DNA of 64,000 bases from Physcomitrium patens (GCF_000002425.4 NC_037271.1:11912786-11976785), one strand, 5' to 3'; shown: positions 44,876 through 56,167, counted from the first letter of the stretch. Numbers and translations are program-made. Notes: a model not told the origin generated them from the sequence alone.

Positions 44876-46234
44876 ATGGAAAACGAAAATAAAAATTTTG
44901 AAGGATTTTTGGGAGAAGTTTCTGGTAGGGAGTCTTCTAAAGGACAAGGTATGCACATGGATCCATCTATTGCTACTTTGTTTCAAGCTTTCTCATTGTC
45001 AATGTAGCAACAGCAAAGCAATGATCGAAAGGAAGCTTTGGCAACCAAAGCATTGCAAGCAGTGGTAAATAAAATTGATCAATTCGATGGAAGGAATATT
45101 TCAAGGTATTTAAGATGTTATGTTTGTCAAATGGAATTAAATCGGGTTTCTGAGAAGAAAATGGTTGCACTATTTGGACTTGCCACGATACCAGAGATAA
45201 GGGACCACATTACATCGATTACGGATCGTTGTGGGAATTCATGGGAGGATTTTTCACATGCATTGAAAGACAAATATTTCTTGGAAGATGCTGATCACGT
45301 TACTAAGAAGCTGTTTCTGGGATGGATTGAACGGCCCAATAAGAATTTGTAAGCAACAGAGCTACTAAGGGAATTTGAGAGGCAGTACTCTCAATTATCG
45401 AAGGTAGAAAAATTGACATTGGAGCCGAACAAAGTTGATCTATTTCTTCAAGCTGCTGATGGAGAATTGCAAGAGAAATTAGAACCCCTTCTTGAAGACA
45501 AAGAAGAAGATGAAGGATTGACAACGAAGTGGAAGAACGTTGAAGATGCGGTGGGGTTGCTTACAAAAAAAGAAAGGAGGAAGGATAGGAGCAATATTCC
45601 GAAAACAGTACAAGCACCCAAAGCTCCAGTACGTACAACACCACCGACAATGCCTACAGTTCAACCTTCGACATCCTTGTCAAAGAAAGCAGATATGGGT
45701 ATAGAAGAAATTATACGAGGAATGCGAGATCTTCAAATCAAATTAGCAAGACTTGAAGAGAATACTTCTATAAACAATTTGAAGAATGTTTCAAAACAAG
45801 GATATGTACAAAGATGCATTTGGTGTGATGATGCTTCACACACTAGAAAAGATTGCAATGAATTTAATAATATGATACGGCAGGGAATTATTTGCTGGAA
45901 AGATGGGAAGATAGCATTGAAAGATAGGGAGGATCTTCTTCAAACCAATTTTGGCAAGGGAGGAATGAGAGCATTGGTTCAAGATTACTTAAAAGAGCAT
46001 GAAACAGTAGTACGAGAAAGTGCAAGTTATGGTACTAGAGTAGATGATGAAATTGGTGGAAGTACGGAAACTAGTGAGTTTTGGGCTTCTGCCGTTTCTA
46101 CAATGCAAGAAGGGAAATTACCTCGAAAAGCGTTATTGAGAACTGCAGCTACAATACGAGGAAGAACAGGTTGAGAGGATCTTCTTGAGTCTCTTTCAGT
46201 TCATGCATATATTGCTAAGAGCCAACATGAAGCT
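44876..46234 (+). pseudogene. GYP6 gag
   Basis: Starts MENENKNFEGFLGEV at ATG 44,876. The frame is held throughout, with stops at 45,005 (TAG), 45,350 (TAA) and 46,172 (TGA). Each is explained by one C-to-T change from Gln or Arg codons. Capsid: IDQFDGRNISRYLRCYVCQMEL, FGLATIPEIRDHI, LFLQAADGELQEKLEPLLED. One zinc knuckle, CIWCDDASHTRKDC, lies at 45,814-45,855. Otherwise it is well preserved and related to GYP5 gag. Confidence 0.9.
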
Positions 46235-47248
46235 TTGATGGAAGAAAAAAGACGAGGAAATTTTGATGATACTAGAGAAGGAAATTCTTTTAAGAGGCAA
46301 ACTCGAGGAGACAAGGCTCGGGAGGCAGCTTCACAAGAATTGCCTGTAAAAGATATCTCAGCATCATTGGGAGAAAAAACAACGGAGACAAAAGATAAGG
46401 GCAAATCAATTGCTTATAAGCTACTTTCTGACATTGAAGCTGCAACAAATTTGAAAGGGATGTTAGAAGAACGTATATTAAACGCTAAGGTGAAATTCAC
46501 ATTGAAAGAAGTCTTGGAAATTGCAAAGAAGGAGTTTCATGATATTATCATTGACAGCATTAAGCGAAAGAGGCAATTAATGGGTGAAATTGGAATGAAT
46601 CATGCTATTGATGCAAGGATATATAAAGATGAAGAGGAGGTTGATATTGGTTACAAACAACCAATAAATAAAAAGAATGGGTATAATCAACGAGTACGTT
46701 TTGAAGTTTATAGTGATAAGGAAATGGAAACTTTGAGCCATTATATTCGAAAGCATTGGGCAAGGGCAACTACTAAGGTATTGGTGAAAGTAGGAGATAT
46801 AGAAGAACCAATTGTTGCTTTAGTCGATCATGGTTCTGAAATAAATCTCATGTCTAAAGATCTTTATAAGAAGCAAAAATGGCCAATTGATATGGAACAT
46901 GGATGGGCAATACGAGCAGCTAATGACACACAAGGCGAATTATATGGAGCTTGTCCAGATGACAAAATTCGGATTGGGGATGTTGCTACGGAGCAACATT
47001 TCTTCGTTCAAGATACAACGTCTTATCCGTTGATTTTAGGACAACCTTATATCACGGCAACACGGATGGAAACAAAGGTACTTGACGATGGTTCTGCTTA
47101 TGCAAGGATACCGAGCGAAGATGGGAGGAAAGCTGTACAATTTCTAACAGTACCTCCTAACCATGAACGGAATCGAGATAGGTTGAGGGAGAAACCATTG
47201 CCAAAGATTGTTGAAGGATTTAAGGATTTTGGGGATGTACCACTGTAA
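46235..47248 (+). pseudogene. GYP6 aspartic protease region
   Basis: A 337-codon open stretch in the same frame as gag. The first half (LSDIEAATNLKGMLEERIL, FTLKEVLEIAKKEFHDIIID) is a conserved linker. The protease follows with VALVDHGSEINLMSKDLY (46,815-46,870; DHG at the active site, usually DSG or DTG), and YPLILGQPYITATRME, the C-terminal retropepsin signature. It ends at a TAA at 47,246 and the frame then shifts. Confidence 0.85.
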
Positions 47249-47807
47249 AGCGAGATTATAGAGGTACAAAAGAGGAGGTACTCTCGCTAGATGGAGGTGC
47301 CTTTGATGCGAGTTTTATTGGTATATTCGAGAATGGAAATATTATGTATAAGAAAGTTGATGATTTGAAAAGAAAAGAAAGAAAAAGATTATATGATATT
47401 GAAGGACAGTTACGCAAGATAGGTACATTGCAAGATGATGAGAGGATTTTGGGTGTTTATGAAGAAAATGGACTGGAAGATTCATTGGAATTGATTACAT
47501 CTATTGGGTTAGGGGATAATGATAAGATTGTTGAGATTCATTCGAGAGAGGTTATACCATGCTTGAATCTTTTCAAGCACCAGAAGTCACAGTAGAGACG
47601 AGATATAAAACGGCAGATAAGAAGGTAAAGCCTGTTGCCGGACCATTACCAGAGGATTCTAAAGAACAAATGGGAGAAGCATCAAAAGAAGCAAGTTTAA
47701 GAGATCCAATGAGTATTGGACATCAGTTTACTGAAGAGACTTTTGAAGAATTGAAGATTGATTCTGATGGTTCTTTATTGCCTGAGTAAATTACTTCCTT
47801 CAAAAAG
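47249..47807 (+). pseudogene. GYP6 linker between protease and polymerase
   Basis: Two open stretches in different frames. The first (about 47,250-47,595) contains LDGGAFDASFIGIFENGNIMYKKVDDL and KIGTLQDDERILGVYEENG. The second, 47,559-47,789, contains KKVKPVAGPLPEDSKEQM and ends SLLPE before a TAA that fits a CAA codon. No enzymatic motif is seen. It is the spacer commonly found ahead of reverse transcriptase in this type of element. Confidence 0.7.
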
Positions 47808-49250
47808 ATGTTGGCTAAACAAGGTAGATCGTTTGCCTTCGAATCTCATGAAATTGGGTGTGTGGATCCAAATATTATAACACCTATGGTTATCTTCACT
47901 GTACCACATGTACCTTGGAATCTAAGACCGATTCCAGTACCGAGGGCACATTTACCTAAATTGGTGGAACTATTGAAAGAAAAGATAAAGATGAAAATAT
48001 TAGAACCTTCATTTGTGCCGTATTCTAGTCGATGGTTTACGGTACCTAAGAAGAATGGGTCACTGCGGTTTATTCAAGATATGCAGGCGGTGAATGCTTT
48101 AACTGTCAGGAATGCAGGAATTGGACCTATTGTGGATGAATTTACTGAGGCGTTTGCTGGAAGGGCGATCTATTCAATGGGTGATTTGTATTCAGGTTAT
48201 GATCAATTTCAACTTGCCGAAGGAAGTAGAGATATGACAACGATGAGGACACCGCTTGGATTGGTTAGAATGTGCACTCTTCCTCAAGGCGCGACCAACT
48301 CAATTGTGCATATGATGAATGGGATGAATAAGATATTGAGAGATTTTATCCCAGAAAAGACTATGCCTTTTCTGGATGATGTTCCTATAAAAGGGTGCAA
48401 AGAAGGAGACAAGGATGAAACTTTAGATACGAGGGAGTGTCGCAAATATGTTGTTGATCATATACAAGATTGTGAAAAGATTTTAACTCGGCTTGGAGAA
48501 GTTCATCTTACATTATCGGGTATGAAGTCCGTATTTGGAGTACGAGAGGTTGTAATTGTTGGGCATTTATGCGGATCTTACGGAAGAAAACCAGATCCGG
48601 CTAAAGTTGATGCAATTGGAAGGATGAAAGAGGATTGTAGTTCTTTAACAGAGGTTCGCAGGTTTTTGGATGCATGTGTATTTTATCAAATCTGGATCCC
48701 TCATTTTGCTCACATAGCGGATCCATTATATGAACTGTTACGCAAGGGTTACCGATTTGAATGGAAAGAAAGGCATATTCAGGCAATGCAAAGATTGAAG
48801 AAATTATTGATGTCACCTCCAATATTGAGGAAGGTTGATTATAAGTGCAATAGACCAGTGATTCTTACTGTAGACGCTAGTCCAATTGCCGTTGGATGGG
48901 CTGTGGGTCAAAATGATTCAAATGGGAGTAGATTTGCAGTTCGATGTGGGGCTAAAGTTTTAAGTATTCGTCAGCGTGCATATTCGCAAGTCAAAAGAGA
49001 ACTTTGGGGAGTCGTTTCGGCTATGAAAGCTGAAAAGGACTATTTGATTAGGGCAGTAGTAGTAATTGAAACAGATTACTTGCCATTGCTTGGAATGATT
49101 ATTAACTGTTCAACGCTTGATATTGCAATGTTGAGATGGATTGCTTATATTAAGTCACTAAATCCAGAATTTAAGCATATCACTGGAAAGGACAATTTAG
49201 TAGCAGACATGCTATCTCGAGCAAGATACGAGAGGGAGGACGAAATGGTT
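47808..49250 (+). pseudogene. GYP6 reverse transcriptase-RNase H
   Basis: An uninterrupted frame covers both domains. Fingers: VPRAHLPKLVELLKEKI, SRWFTVPKKNGSLRFIQDMQAVNALT. Palm: SMGDLYSGYDQFQLA, RMCTLPQGATNSIVHMM and the catalytic MPFLDDVPIKG (48,365-48,400; FLDD). Connection: GRKPDPAKVDAIGRM, TEVRRFLDACVFYQIWIPHFA. RNase H: ILTVDASPIAVGWAVGQ (48,865), SQVKRELWGVVSAMKAEK, VIETDYLPLLGMI and KDNLVADMLSR. All the expected acidic residues are visible, so this enzyme may have been active recently. Confidence 0.92.
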
Positions 49251-50477
49251 GAAGACATTGATGATGTCGGATTGAAATTCTATTCAATATCAAATCTCAA
49301 CAGAGAAGACAAGCTATTTCTTGAAGAATCTTATGAAGGAGAATTATTGGATATTGGTCATTATTGGAATACCTTGTCTAAGCAGGGGAATTGGTCTACA
49401 AAAAAATTCAAACAAATAAGAAAAAAAGCATATGGATTTTTACATCGAGATGGTCTTCATCCTACGTATCCACTGGCTATTCATTTTAAATGGGTTGTTG
49501 ATTTGGTTATTATGCCGGTTGGGTTATGGCAGATGAGATATTTGGTTTTAACTCGTGAAGATTTATCAAATCAAGTAGAAGGAAGAGCATTGAGGACAAA
49601 ATCTACAAAGGAGATTTGTAGGTTTTTGCTTGAAGATGTCATTTGCCGTTACGGGTGCGTAGGAAAAATCACTGCATATCGTGGAGAATTAAATGCATAA
49701 GAAGCTCGTAAGTTCTTTGAAAAATGTGGAGTTAAACTATCACTGACTACTGCTTATAATCTGAAAGGAAATGCGAAAAGCGAACGCGGTCACCTGCCGA
49801 TTGTGAAAGCATTAGTTAAAGCTTGTAATGGGAAAGTTAAAGAGTGGCCACGGCTTTTGTCATTTGCATTATGGGCTGATCGAACAGCACATAGTTCGGT
49901 GACAGGATATATGCCAATAGAACTTATGACAAGTCAAAAACCAATTATGCCGATTGAAGAAAAGGTACTTACTTGGAGTATGCTACCATGGGAAGTTGGA
50001 TTGACAAGAGAAGAACTTTTGGCTATTAGGATTCGACAATTGGAGCAAAGAACGGAAGATGTCCAGATAGCATTGGAAAGGTTAAAAAGAACAAGGTTAC
50101 AAAACAAGGCGCGATTCGATAAGCAGCATCGATTGAGACCTAAAGCAATCGAGGAAGGTGACTGGGTACTTGTTTATGACAATAGTCTGGATAATCAACA
50201 TAGTACTTTGCGGAAATTTTCAAAACGTTGGTTTGGACCATATGTTGTAACAACTATTCATGATAATGCGACTTACTCATTACGGGAGTTAGATGGTACA
50301 AAATTGAAAATACCAATTGCAGGGAAGCGAGTAAAAATATTTAAACGAAGACACGCGGAGATGAATATGGAAGACCTTAATGAAGGTATAGAGATTCTGC
50401 AGCAAGAAGATGAAAGTGATTTGGATAATGAAGGTGACGAAGACGAACTGGACAAAGAAGTAGGGGATATATTCTGA
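49251..50477 (+). pseudogene. GYP6 integrase, zinc region deleted
   Basis: After a spacer, IRKKAYGFLHRDGLHPTYPLAIHFKWVVDLVIMPVG (49,420-49,520) joins the end of the spacer directly to the catalytic core, so the HHCC zinc region is missing. The first core Asp (VVDLVIM) is present. The second is Tyr (ITAYRGELNA, 49,675). The Glu is present in NAKSERGH (49,775). A TAA at 49,698 fits CAA. The C-terminal 224-codon stretch has WADRTAHSSVTGYMP, an RLRPKAIEEGDWVLVYD core and an acidic tail. No chromodomain is seen. Confidence 0.88.
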
Positions 50478-50539
50478 ATCAAACAGCAATTGGGTAAATT
50501 GGTGCATACTGGAGGATGCACAGGTTCAGAGGGGGTGGA

Positions 50540-51915
50540 TGTCGTGTTCTAACACGAGTATACAGTGAAAATAAAAAAATAAAAAAAAATAATAAAAAAA
50601 AAAAGAAGAAGGGGAATTTTATTAATATTTAGTTATCTCGAATATTGGGAGCATCGACCAACTCCAGTGCAAATACCGAGTGGTCAGGTTCAATCACCCC
50701 GTTACAGTCAGCCGAGGCATCCTGAAATGCTCCGTTCGATTCTAATAACAAGAGTTAGCAGGATGAGAAGGACCAATTCACACGACGGGTTTGAAGAGCC
50801 AATTGGATCCAATTTCGAGAATCCAATCCGGGTCCTCTTACCCAATATGAGACCTGTATTGGTGGGGCAACCCAATGTAGTCTAACTACGAAAAAATCCA
50901 GGTCTTATTAAAGGCCTCAACCAGTCTGACGCGAAGACCAATTTGACCCAATACGCGAGCATCCAAGTTACTACTGGCATCTTTCCCAATATGGGACCTG
51001 AATTGGTCGGGCGACTCAATGTGGTCCCAATTATGGGGTTTCGATTCTGTTTTGGGCTGTCCTATTCTCTGTACCATTTCAGGGAACGTTGTTTACGGTA
51101 AATGGATCTCTTAAAGGTAAAAGCGGAGGAGAAGGCTTTGATGACGTGAGCCAATTTCGGATCTAAGCTCTGACGGCGGGAGCCAATTTCGGATCTAAGA
51201 TGGAAGATTGAAGAAATTCAGAGGATAAGGTTAGGGGAGAATATAGTTTTAGGAAGGAGGGAGGTTTTTTTTTTTCGGGGGAATCGGGAGGGGAGCTAGT
51301 TTTCAAGCTTCTGCAAGGTTACCAGTTCGGTTTTTTCATTGGAGGGTTTTGAAGATCAAGGGAATTAGAGAGAGGGAGCTTCATGCTTCGGGTCGGGGAA
51401 GGAAAGACATAGAATTTGGATTTTTCTTCTTCGTAGAGTTTTGGGAAGACTGAGGCAATCGGTGCTGAAGTCAGTGTTGTAATGGTGAATTGGGATTTTT
51501 AAATGAAGTGGATTTGAATACTCTTGACTGTTGAGTAAAATCGAGTTACGTCTGTGATTGAAGGATTAAAAGGGTGTCTATAGGATTGAGTATGCGGAGT
51601 GAATGAAATTTATTAGGTTAATCTAACAGGACAGTCAGTGGATACAAGATCGTAAGTACAAAGGGGTATTGAAGATTAACAGTTTGGGTTGTTCGGGGTT
51701 CTCTGTAACGTCTAGAGACCTACCGGCTGGGAAAAAAAAAAGATTTTGACAAGCAGTCGAAGAGCATCCGTATAGATTTACGGTACATTATTGTAGTCGT
51801 TTATATTTCAGCAGTTAAAAACATATAGACTGCTTGACTATCGGTGAATCTCCATACTACCTTCTACAGCCAGACGCCCGGCGTGTTCTCGAGCAGGAAA
51901 GCACGTAATACGACA
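50540..51915 (+). repeat. GYP6 3' LTR
   Basis: 1,376 bp from TGTCGTGTTCTAACACGAG to AATACGACA, paired with 43,443-44,804. An A-rich run near 50,570-50,600 is longer than in the 5' copy. The coding-like stretch of U3 is kept but its first part is out of frame. Confidence 0.92.
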
Positions 51916-52098
51916 CCGCTCCTCAAAGTATAAAAGATCTCCCTCCACCTTGAACTTGTCATCATTGATACGTTGCTTAATATCAATCGCTACTGAAACT
52001 TCAATGGTCACAACACGTACCTGATTTAGGAAGTCAGCATCAATTGGCACAATAGTAGCACAAAGCTAAAATTACTCTGGCTTCAACAATGTCGTACA

Positions 52099-54075
52099 TT
52101 ATTGATCAAATGCTGCTTCTCCAGCCTTTGGTACAAGATACAATCTCCTCGATAAGGCATCAGATAGTCCTTGCTGCTTTCCAGGTCGATAAGTGATAAC
52201 AAAATCCAACCTAGATAGCAACATTATCCACCGAGCTTGACGTCGATTTAGAACTCGAGCCGACATGAAATACTCCAAATTCTTGTGATCTGTGTATATG
52301 GTCATTGAGTGTGTAGCTCGTTCAAGAAAGCGACGCCATTCTTGGAAAGAATCCACTATAGCAAGAAGTTCCTTATCGTGGATTTCATAATTGATTTCAG
52401 CAGCAGAGAACTTTCGATAATAGAATGCAACCGGATGGAGCTTCTTGTCTTCTCCCATTTGTGAAAGTACAGCTCCCAAAGCAAAATCCGAAGCATCAGT
52501 TTCTAAATAAAAGGCCTTTGTAAAGTCTGGATGTATCAAGATTGGAGCCGTAGTAAATGCGGTCTTGAGGTTTTGAAACGCCTTCTCTGTTAGAGGTCCC
52601 CATTCTAGCTTATCCTTGCATGTCAACCGAGTAAGAGGAGCAGCAACTTGAGAGTAATTCTTGATGAAGATCCGATAGAAGTTGGCAAAACCAAGAAAGC
52701 ATTGTACGTCTCTAACCGTCTTCGGAACCTCCCAAGACACAATTGCTTCTACCTTCTTGGGGTCCATCTTCAAGCCTTTCGTAGTCGCAACGAACCTCAG
52801 AAACTCCATCTCTATTTGGTGAAATAAACACTTCTCCAACTTGGCATATAGTCCTTGCTCACGTAGTTTCTCCAATACCAAACGAACGTGTTTTTCATGC
52901 TCTTCCTCATTTTTGGAGAATATCAAAATATCATCTAAATAGATGACAACAAAATTGTCAAGGTACTCTCAGAAAATGTCATTCATCATATGTTGAAAGA
53001 CCGCTAGAGCATTAATAAGACCAAAGGGCATGATATTATATTCAAAATGGCCATACCTTGTACGGAACGCTGTCTTCCACTCATCTCCTTCCTTGATTCG
53101 TACGAGGTTGTAAGCTCCGCTTAGATCAATTTTTGTAAAGATCTTTGTACGTCCAAGTTGTTCTGAGAGACCAGAAATCAAGGGTAACGGGTAACGATTC
53201 TTCTTTGTTACCTTGTTGAGGCCTCGATAGTCCATGCACATCCGCAACGAGCCATCTTTCTTCTTCACAAATAAGATGGGTGCTCCAGCTGATGATTTTG
53301 AATGACGGATGAAGTTCTTGGCTAGATTCTCATCGATGTACTTCCGCAACTCCGCCAATTCCATCTGCGATAGATTGTAGATTGGACCAAAAGGCGGTTG
53401 GGCTCCTTCCTGTAAGTCTATGGAGCAATCATATGGTCTGTGTTTCGGTAGCATGTCGACATTTTTCTTTTGAGACACGTCTTTAAAATCCTTATATTGC
53501 TCTAGTATACTTGCTGTCGAGATCTTCTCCCCGATAGTTGGAGCCGCATAAATGACAAACGGTGTACTTCCCTTGGACAATCTTATAAACGTTCTTGCTT
53601 TAATAAATAAGGATTTCTCTATTCGGGGTTTTCTACTAGGCTTGCTCTTGGGTGGTTTTGTGGGAAAGGTCATCTTCCGCAACTTCCAATTTATAGATGG
53701 GTTATGCTTTTTCAACCAGGAAAGACCAAGAATAACAGGATTTGATGGGATTCTAATAATATTGAAAATAATATGACTACTATGGTCCTTAAACGTCACT
53801 TCTATAGGTTTTGATTCATGGGTGATACTACTAGACAACAAAGGTCGTCCATCTATGACCTCAACGTGAACAGGTTTGGATTTTTGTACTAAAAGGATCT
53901 TATGACGCCTTACGAATTCTTCGTCTAAAAAACAAGCAGATGCTCTTGAATCTAATAATACTAAGGTTCTCAGTTTCTGAGGGCCAATAAGCAAAGGGAT
54001 TGTAAAACAAAGGGCAGGTTGAGCGGAAAGAAAAGAACTTGGTTGTTGTTGCGATATTTCACTGTCCAGCTGCAC
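52099..54075 (-). pseudogene. CHR4b protease-reverse transcriptase-RNase H
   Basis: One frame of 659 codons broken only by a TGA at 52,969-52,971 (F*EYLDNFV, Arg expected). Protease: [21 protein letters not shown] (DSR at the active site) and [13 protein letters not shown]. Reverse transcriptase: [46 protein letters not shown], then VVIYLDDILIFSKN (YLDD intact). RNase H: FYLETDASDFALGAVLSQMG (52,500), FSAAEINYEIHDKELLAIV and TIYTDHKNLEYFMSARVLNRRQARW. Close relatives in this window are CHR1, CHR2 and CHR3. Confidence 0.93.
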
Positions 54076-54080
54076 GGTTC

Positions 54081-55082
54081 CTATTGTCGCTGGGCATCTT
54101 CGTTTTCCTGAATAAACATACCCCTAGTCTTGATAATACGTCGATTTAGCTTCTTGGGGCAGTTTTCAACTTTGTGGCCTTCTTCACCACAATACAAGTA
54201 TAGACCTTCCTCCATACGCCGCTTTTTTTCTTTTAGAGTAAGAGATTTGACATGTATCGCATCAATTCGCATGTCTTCTACCTTTGAATGTGAATTCACG
54301 CTGCTTGCCGACATAATTGAGGTGTGGCGAACCGTATGTTGTCTTGAATGTTGGTCTTGACGACGTTGGAATAGGCGGTTATCGCACTTTATAGCTTGGC
54401 TAATAGCTTTGTTGAGCATTTGCGGATTAGGAAGAGTTAACAACAAATCCTTCACATCTTCCGTTAAACCCTAATAGAATTGACTCATCAACGCTTCTTC
54501 GTCCCAATTGATGTCGCATGCTAATTGCCTGAAGTTCGATGCATAGACTGATGTAGAACGCATCCCTTGTCGTAGTGATCGGATCTTTGTTGTAGCCCAT
54601 CGAACCTTGTCGTGTTCACCAAATGCTTCCGCAAATGCCTCCAAAAAGGTTTCAAAGTTGTTTAGTATGGACGATCGTTTTTCAACCAAAGGAGCAAACC
54701 ATGATAGAGCTTGTCTTGTAAGTAAGGTTCTATCAAGCCCAACACGTGACTCCTCCGTTGGATAGCGTTCGGGCTGTAAAACTGTTATCAACTTGATTTG
54801 ATTGATGAATCCTCAAAACTTGGAACGTGTACCATCGAACTTGTCTGGAAGGCTAACTTGAGGTTCCTTATGTTGTAGAACCAGCGGTGCTTGTCGAACC
54901 TGAGGCAAAGTTGCTTCTCCAAGTGTAGAAGTTTGAGGCTGGTGCAACCTAGATTGTGCCATCCCAGATGCTCCATCATTATGAAGCCTTGCCACGACTC
55001 CTTCAATCTCTGCAGTTCTTTGTGATAACGTAGCAAGGGCATTCATGATAGCATCTAACTTGGACTCTGAACTTTCTATCAT
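54081..55082 (-). pseudogene. CHR4b gag
   Basis: A single frame with two stops (near 54,813, CGA to TGA; near 54,471, CAG to TAG). N-terminus: SKLDAIMNALATLSQRTAEIEGVVARLHND. Capsid: VSLPDKFDGTRSKF, LDRTLLTRQALSWFAPLVEK, FLEAFAEAFGEHDK, VYASNFRQLACDINWDEEALMSQF. Nucleocapsid: EEGLYLYCGEEGHKVENCPKK, where the first Cys of the CCHC is Tyr. The pol frame starts about 6 bases on, in another frame. The start beside CHR4a's ATG 43,220 suggests the original Met lies near 55,107. Confidence 0.9.
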
Positions 55083-55107
55083 ACTAATGTCTTAGCCCCC
55101 GACCATT

Positions 55108-55386
55108 TTAAGAGAAGGACAAGAATGACTCTACAAGAAGACAATATTGGTTTAGAGGAGAGTACTCCGCAACCTCTAAAATGCCTTAAGAGCTTCAAGA
55201 AAAGGGGTAATCCACTCTCTCCAAAAAGAATAAGACTCCAATATTGTAACAAAAGAAGTATCAGTTTAGAGGAGGGTAATCCACAACCTCTAAAGTGCTA
55301 GTACACTTCCAAGCAGAGGGGTAATCCACACTCTAACAAAGAAGAAACTAGCTCTGATATCTGAGGTGAGTGAAGTCTCGACAAAC
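55108..55386 (-). promoter_or_regulatory. CHR4b leader with the same four repeats
   Basis: Mirror of 42,940-43,219. On the minus strand: GTGGATTACCCCTCTG (about 55,326), TTTAGAGG..GGATTACCC..CCTCTAAA hairpin (about 55,297-55,266), GTGGATTACCCC (about 55,215) and TTTAGAGG..CCTCTAAA (about 55,185). The hairpins survive despite substitutions. Confidence 0.65.
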
Positions 55387-55807
55387 TGTCACGGACACAG
55401 AATACAGACTTGATATCTACGAAGAAGTTCAAGAAGAACTGGCAAAAATTAGATTAATCAGATAAATACAAGAACAATATCAGAGAGGTGAGCTAGAGCT
55501 CCAAGAGATGTGTTGTCGAGACTGAAGAACTCTTCAACCTCGATTCCGATATATTCTCCTATTTAAGAAGCTTCTCAAGCAACTTCTACCAACTAGGAAG
55601 CTTCTAGAAGGTTCCAGAGACTTACTTCTAGAAAGTTCTAGAAACTTATCTCTAGAAGGTTCTAAGGACTATGTCCCTAACATCTTCTATCAACTAAGAA
55701 GCTTCTAGAAGGTTCCAGAGACTTGCTTCTAGAAGGTTCTAGAAGCTTGTCTCTAGAAGGTTCTAGAAACTTGTCTCTAGAAGGTTCTAAGGACTATGTC
55801 CCTAACA
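55387..55807 (-). repeat. CHR4b 5' LTR with expanded heat-shock array
   Basis: 421 bp; on the minus strand TGTTAGGGACATAGTCC to TGTCCGTGACA. The outer unit (55,684-55,807) is 124 bases against 101 for the inner one because it holds an extra HSE block of about 24 bases. Perfect four-unit sites lie at 55,598-55,615, 55,627-55,644, 55,699-55,716 and 55,728-55,745. A three-unit site lies at 55,757-55,769. A TATA-like GAATATATCGG lies near 55,545-55,557. Confidence 0.85.
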
Positions 55808-56167
55808 CTGTTAGGATTTCAAGATATCTCAAGATCTTCAATGAATTTGCAATTAAAATTTGTTGTAGATGTTAATAAGAATACATCAGTACCCCATGTA
55901 AATTTGAGTTTTTTTCGACAATCGGATTAGGAGATATGAGGTATTGAAGTTTGGGAAAATTTCCACATAATGATATACAAGATTTTAGAGGATTTTATCA
56001 TATTTTGGATGTTGTTGGTTACTTGAGGCTTGTGTATTTGGTGTAATTGCTCAAAAGGGAAAATTTATATATAAACATAGGAATTTCTTTATTTTGAAGC
56101 TTGATTGAATGATTAATGATAGTGAAAAGCCCAGCGTTTCTTGAGGCAAATTCTCTCTATCTCAATA
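55808..56167 (+). repeat. GYP5 3' LTR, last 360 bp
   Basis: Matches the GYP5 5' LTR from CTGTTAGGATTT (41,429) to its end, closing with TCTATCTCAATA against TCTATCCCGACA. Its left part was lost at the CHR4b insertion. Confidence 0.85.

Larger units (their letters stand above)
43443..51915 (+). mobile_element. GYP6: youngest-looking full-length Ty3/gypsy element
   Basis: Two near-identical LTRs (43,443-44,804 and 50,540-51,915), a primer site, gag, protease, reverse transcriptase, RNase H, integrase, a polypurine tract (AGAGGGGGTGG, 50,529-50,538) and intact order. By eye the LTRs differ at few positions, mostly transitions plus an A-run length change. Flanking bases are ACCGC on the left and CCGCT on the right. 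Reading frames carry several stops and two frame changes, and the integrase has lost key residues, so it is not autonomous. Confidence 0.9.
51916..55807 (-). mobile_element. CHR4b: chromovirus, gag to RNase H, truncated by GYP6
   Basis: On the minus strand: 5' LTR (55,807-55,387), leader, gag (55,082-54,081), protease-reverse transcriptase-RNase H (54,075-52,099) and the spacer FLNQVRVVTIEVSVAIDIKQRI (about 52,030-51,920), where GYP6 begins. Integrase and chromodomain are missing. Its stops fit C-to-T change. It faces CHR4a but is not its other half: CHR4a is a 5' end on the opposite strand. Confidence 0.88.
40543..56167 (+). mobile_element. GYP5: Ty3/gypsy element, pol replaced by nested insertions
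   Basis: 5' LTR (40,543-41,790), leader, gag (41,846-42,541), then foreign sequence, then the last 360 bp of a 3' LTR (55,808-56,167). The element interrupts the CHR2 chromodomain. Bases beside the ends are GCGTA (40,537-40,541, one base before the LTR) and GCGGA (56,168-56,172), a plausible decayed target duplication. All of GYP5 pol is missing. Confidence 0.8.

Noticed and set aside
53552..54360. Plus-strand open frames over CHR4b
   Set aside because: Antisense to protease and gag motifs with a long continuous frame on the minus strand.
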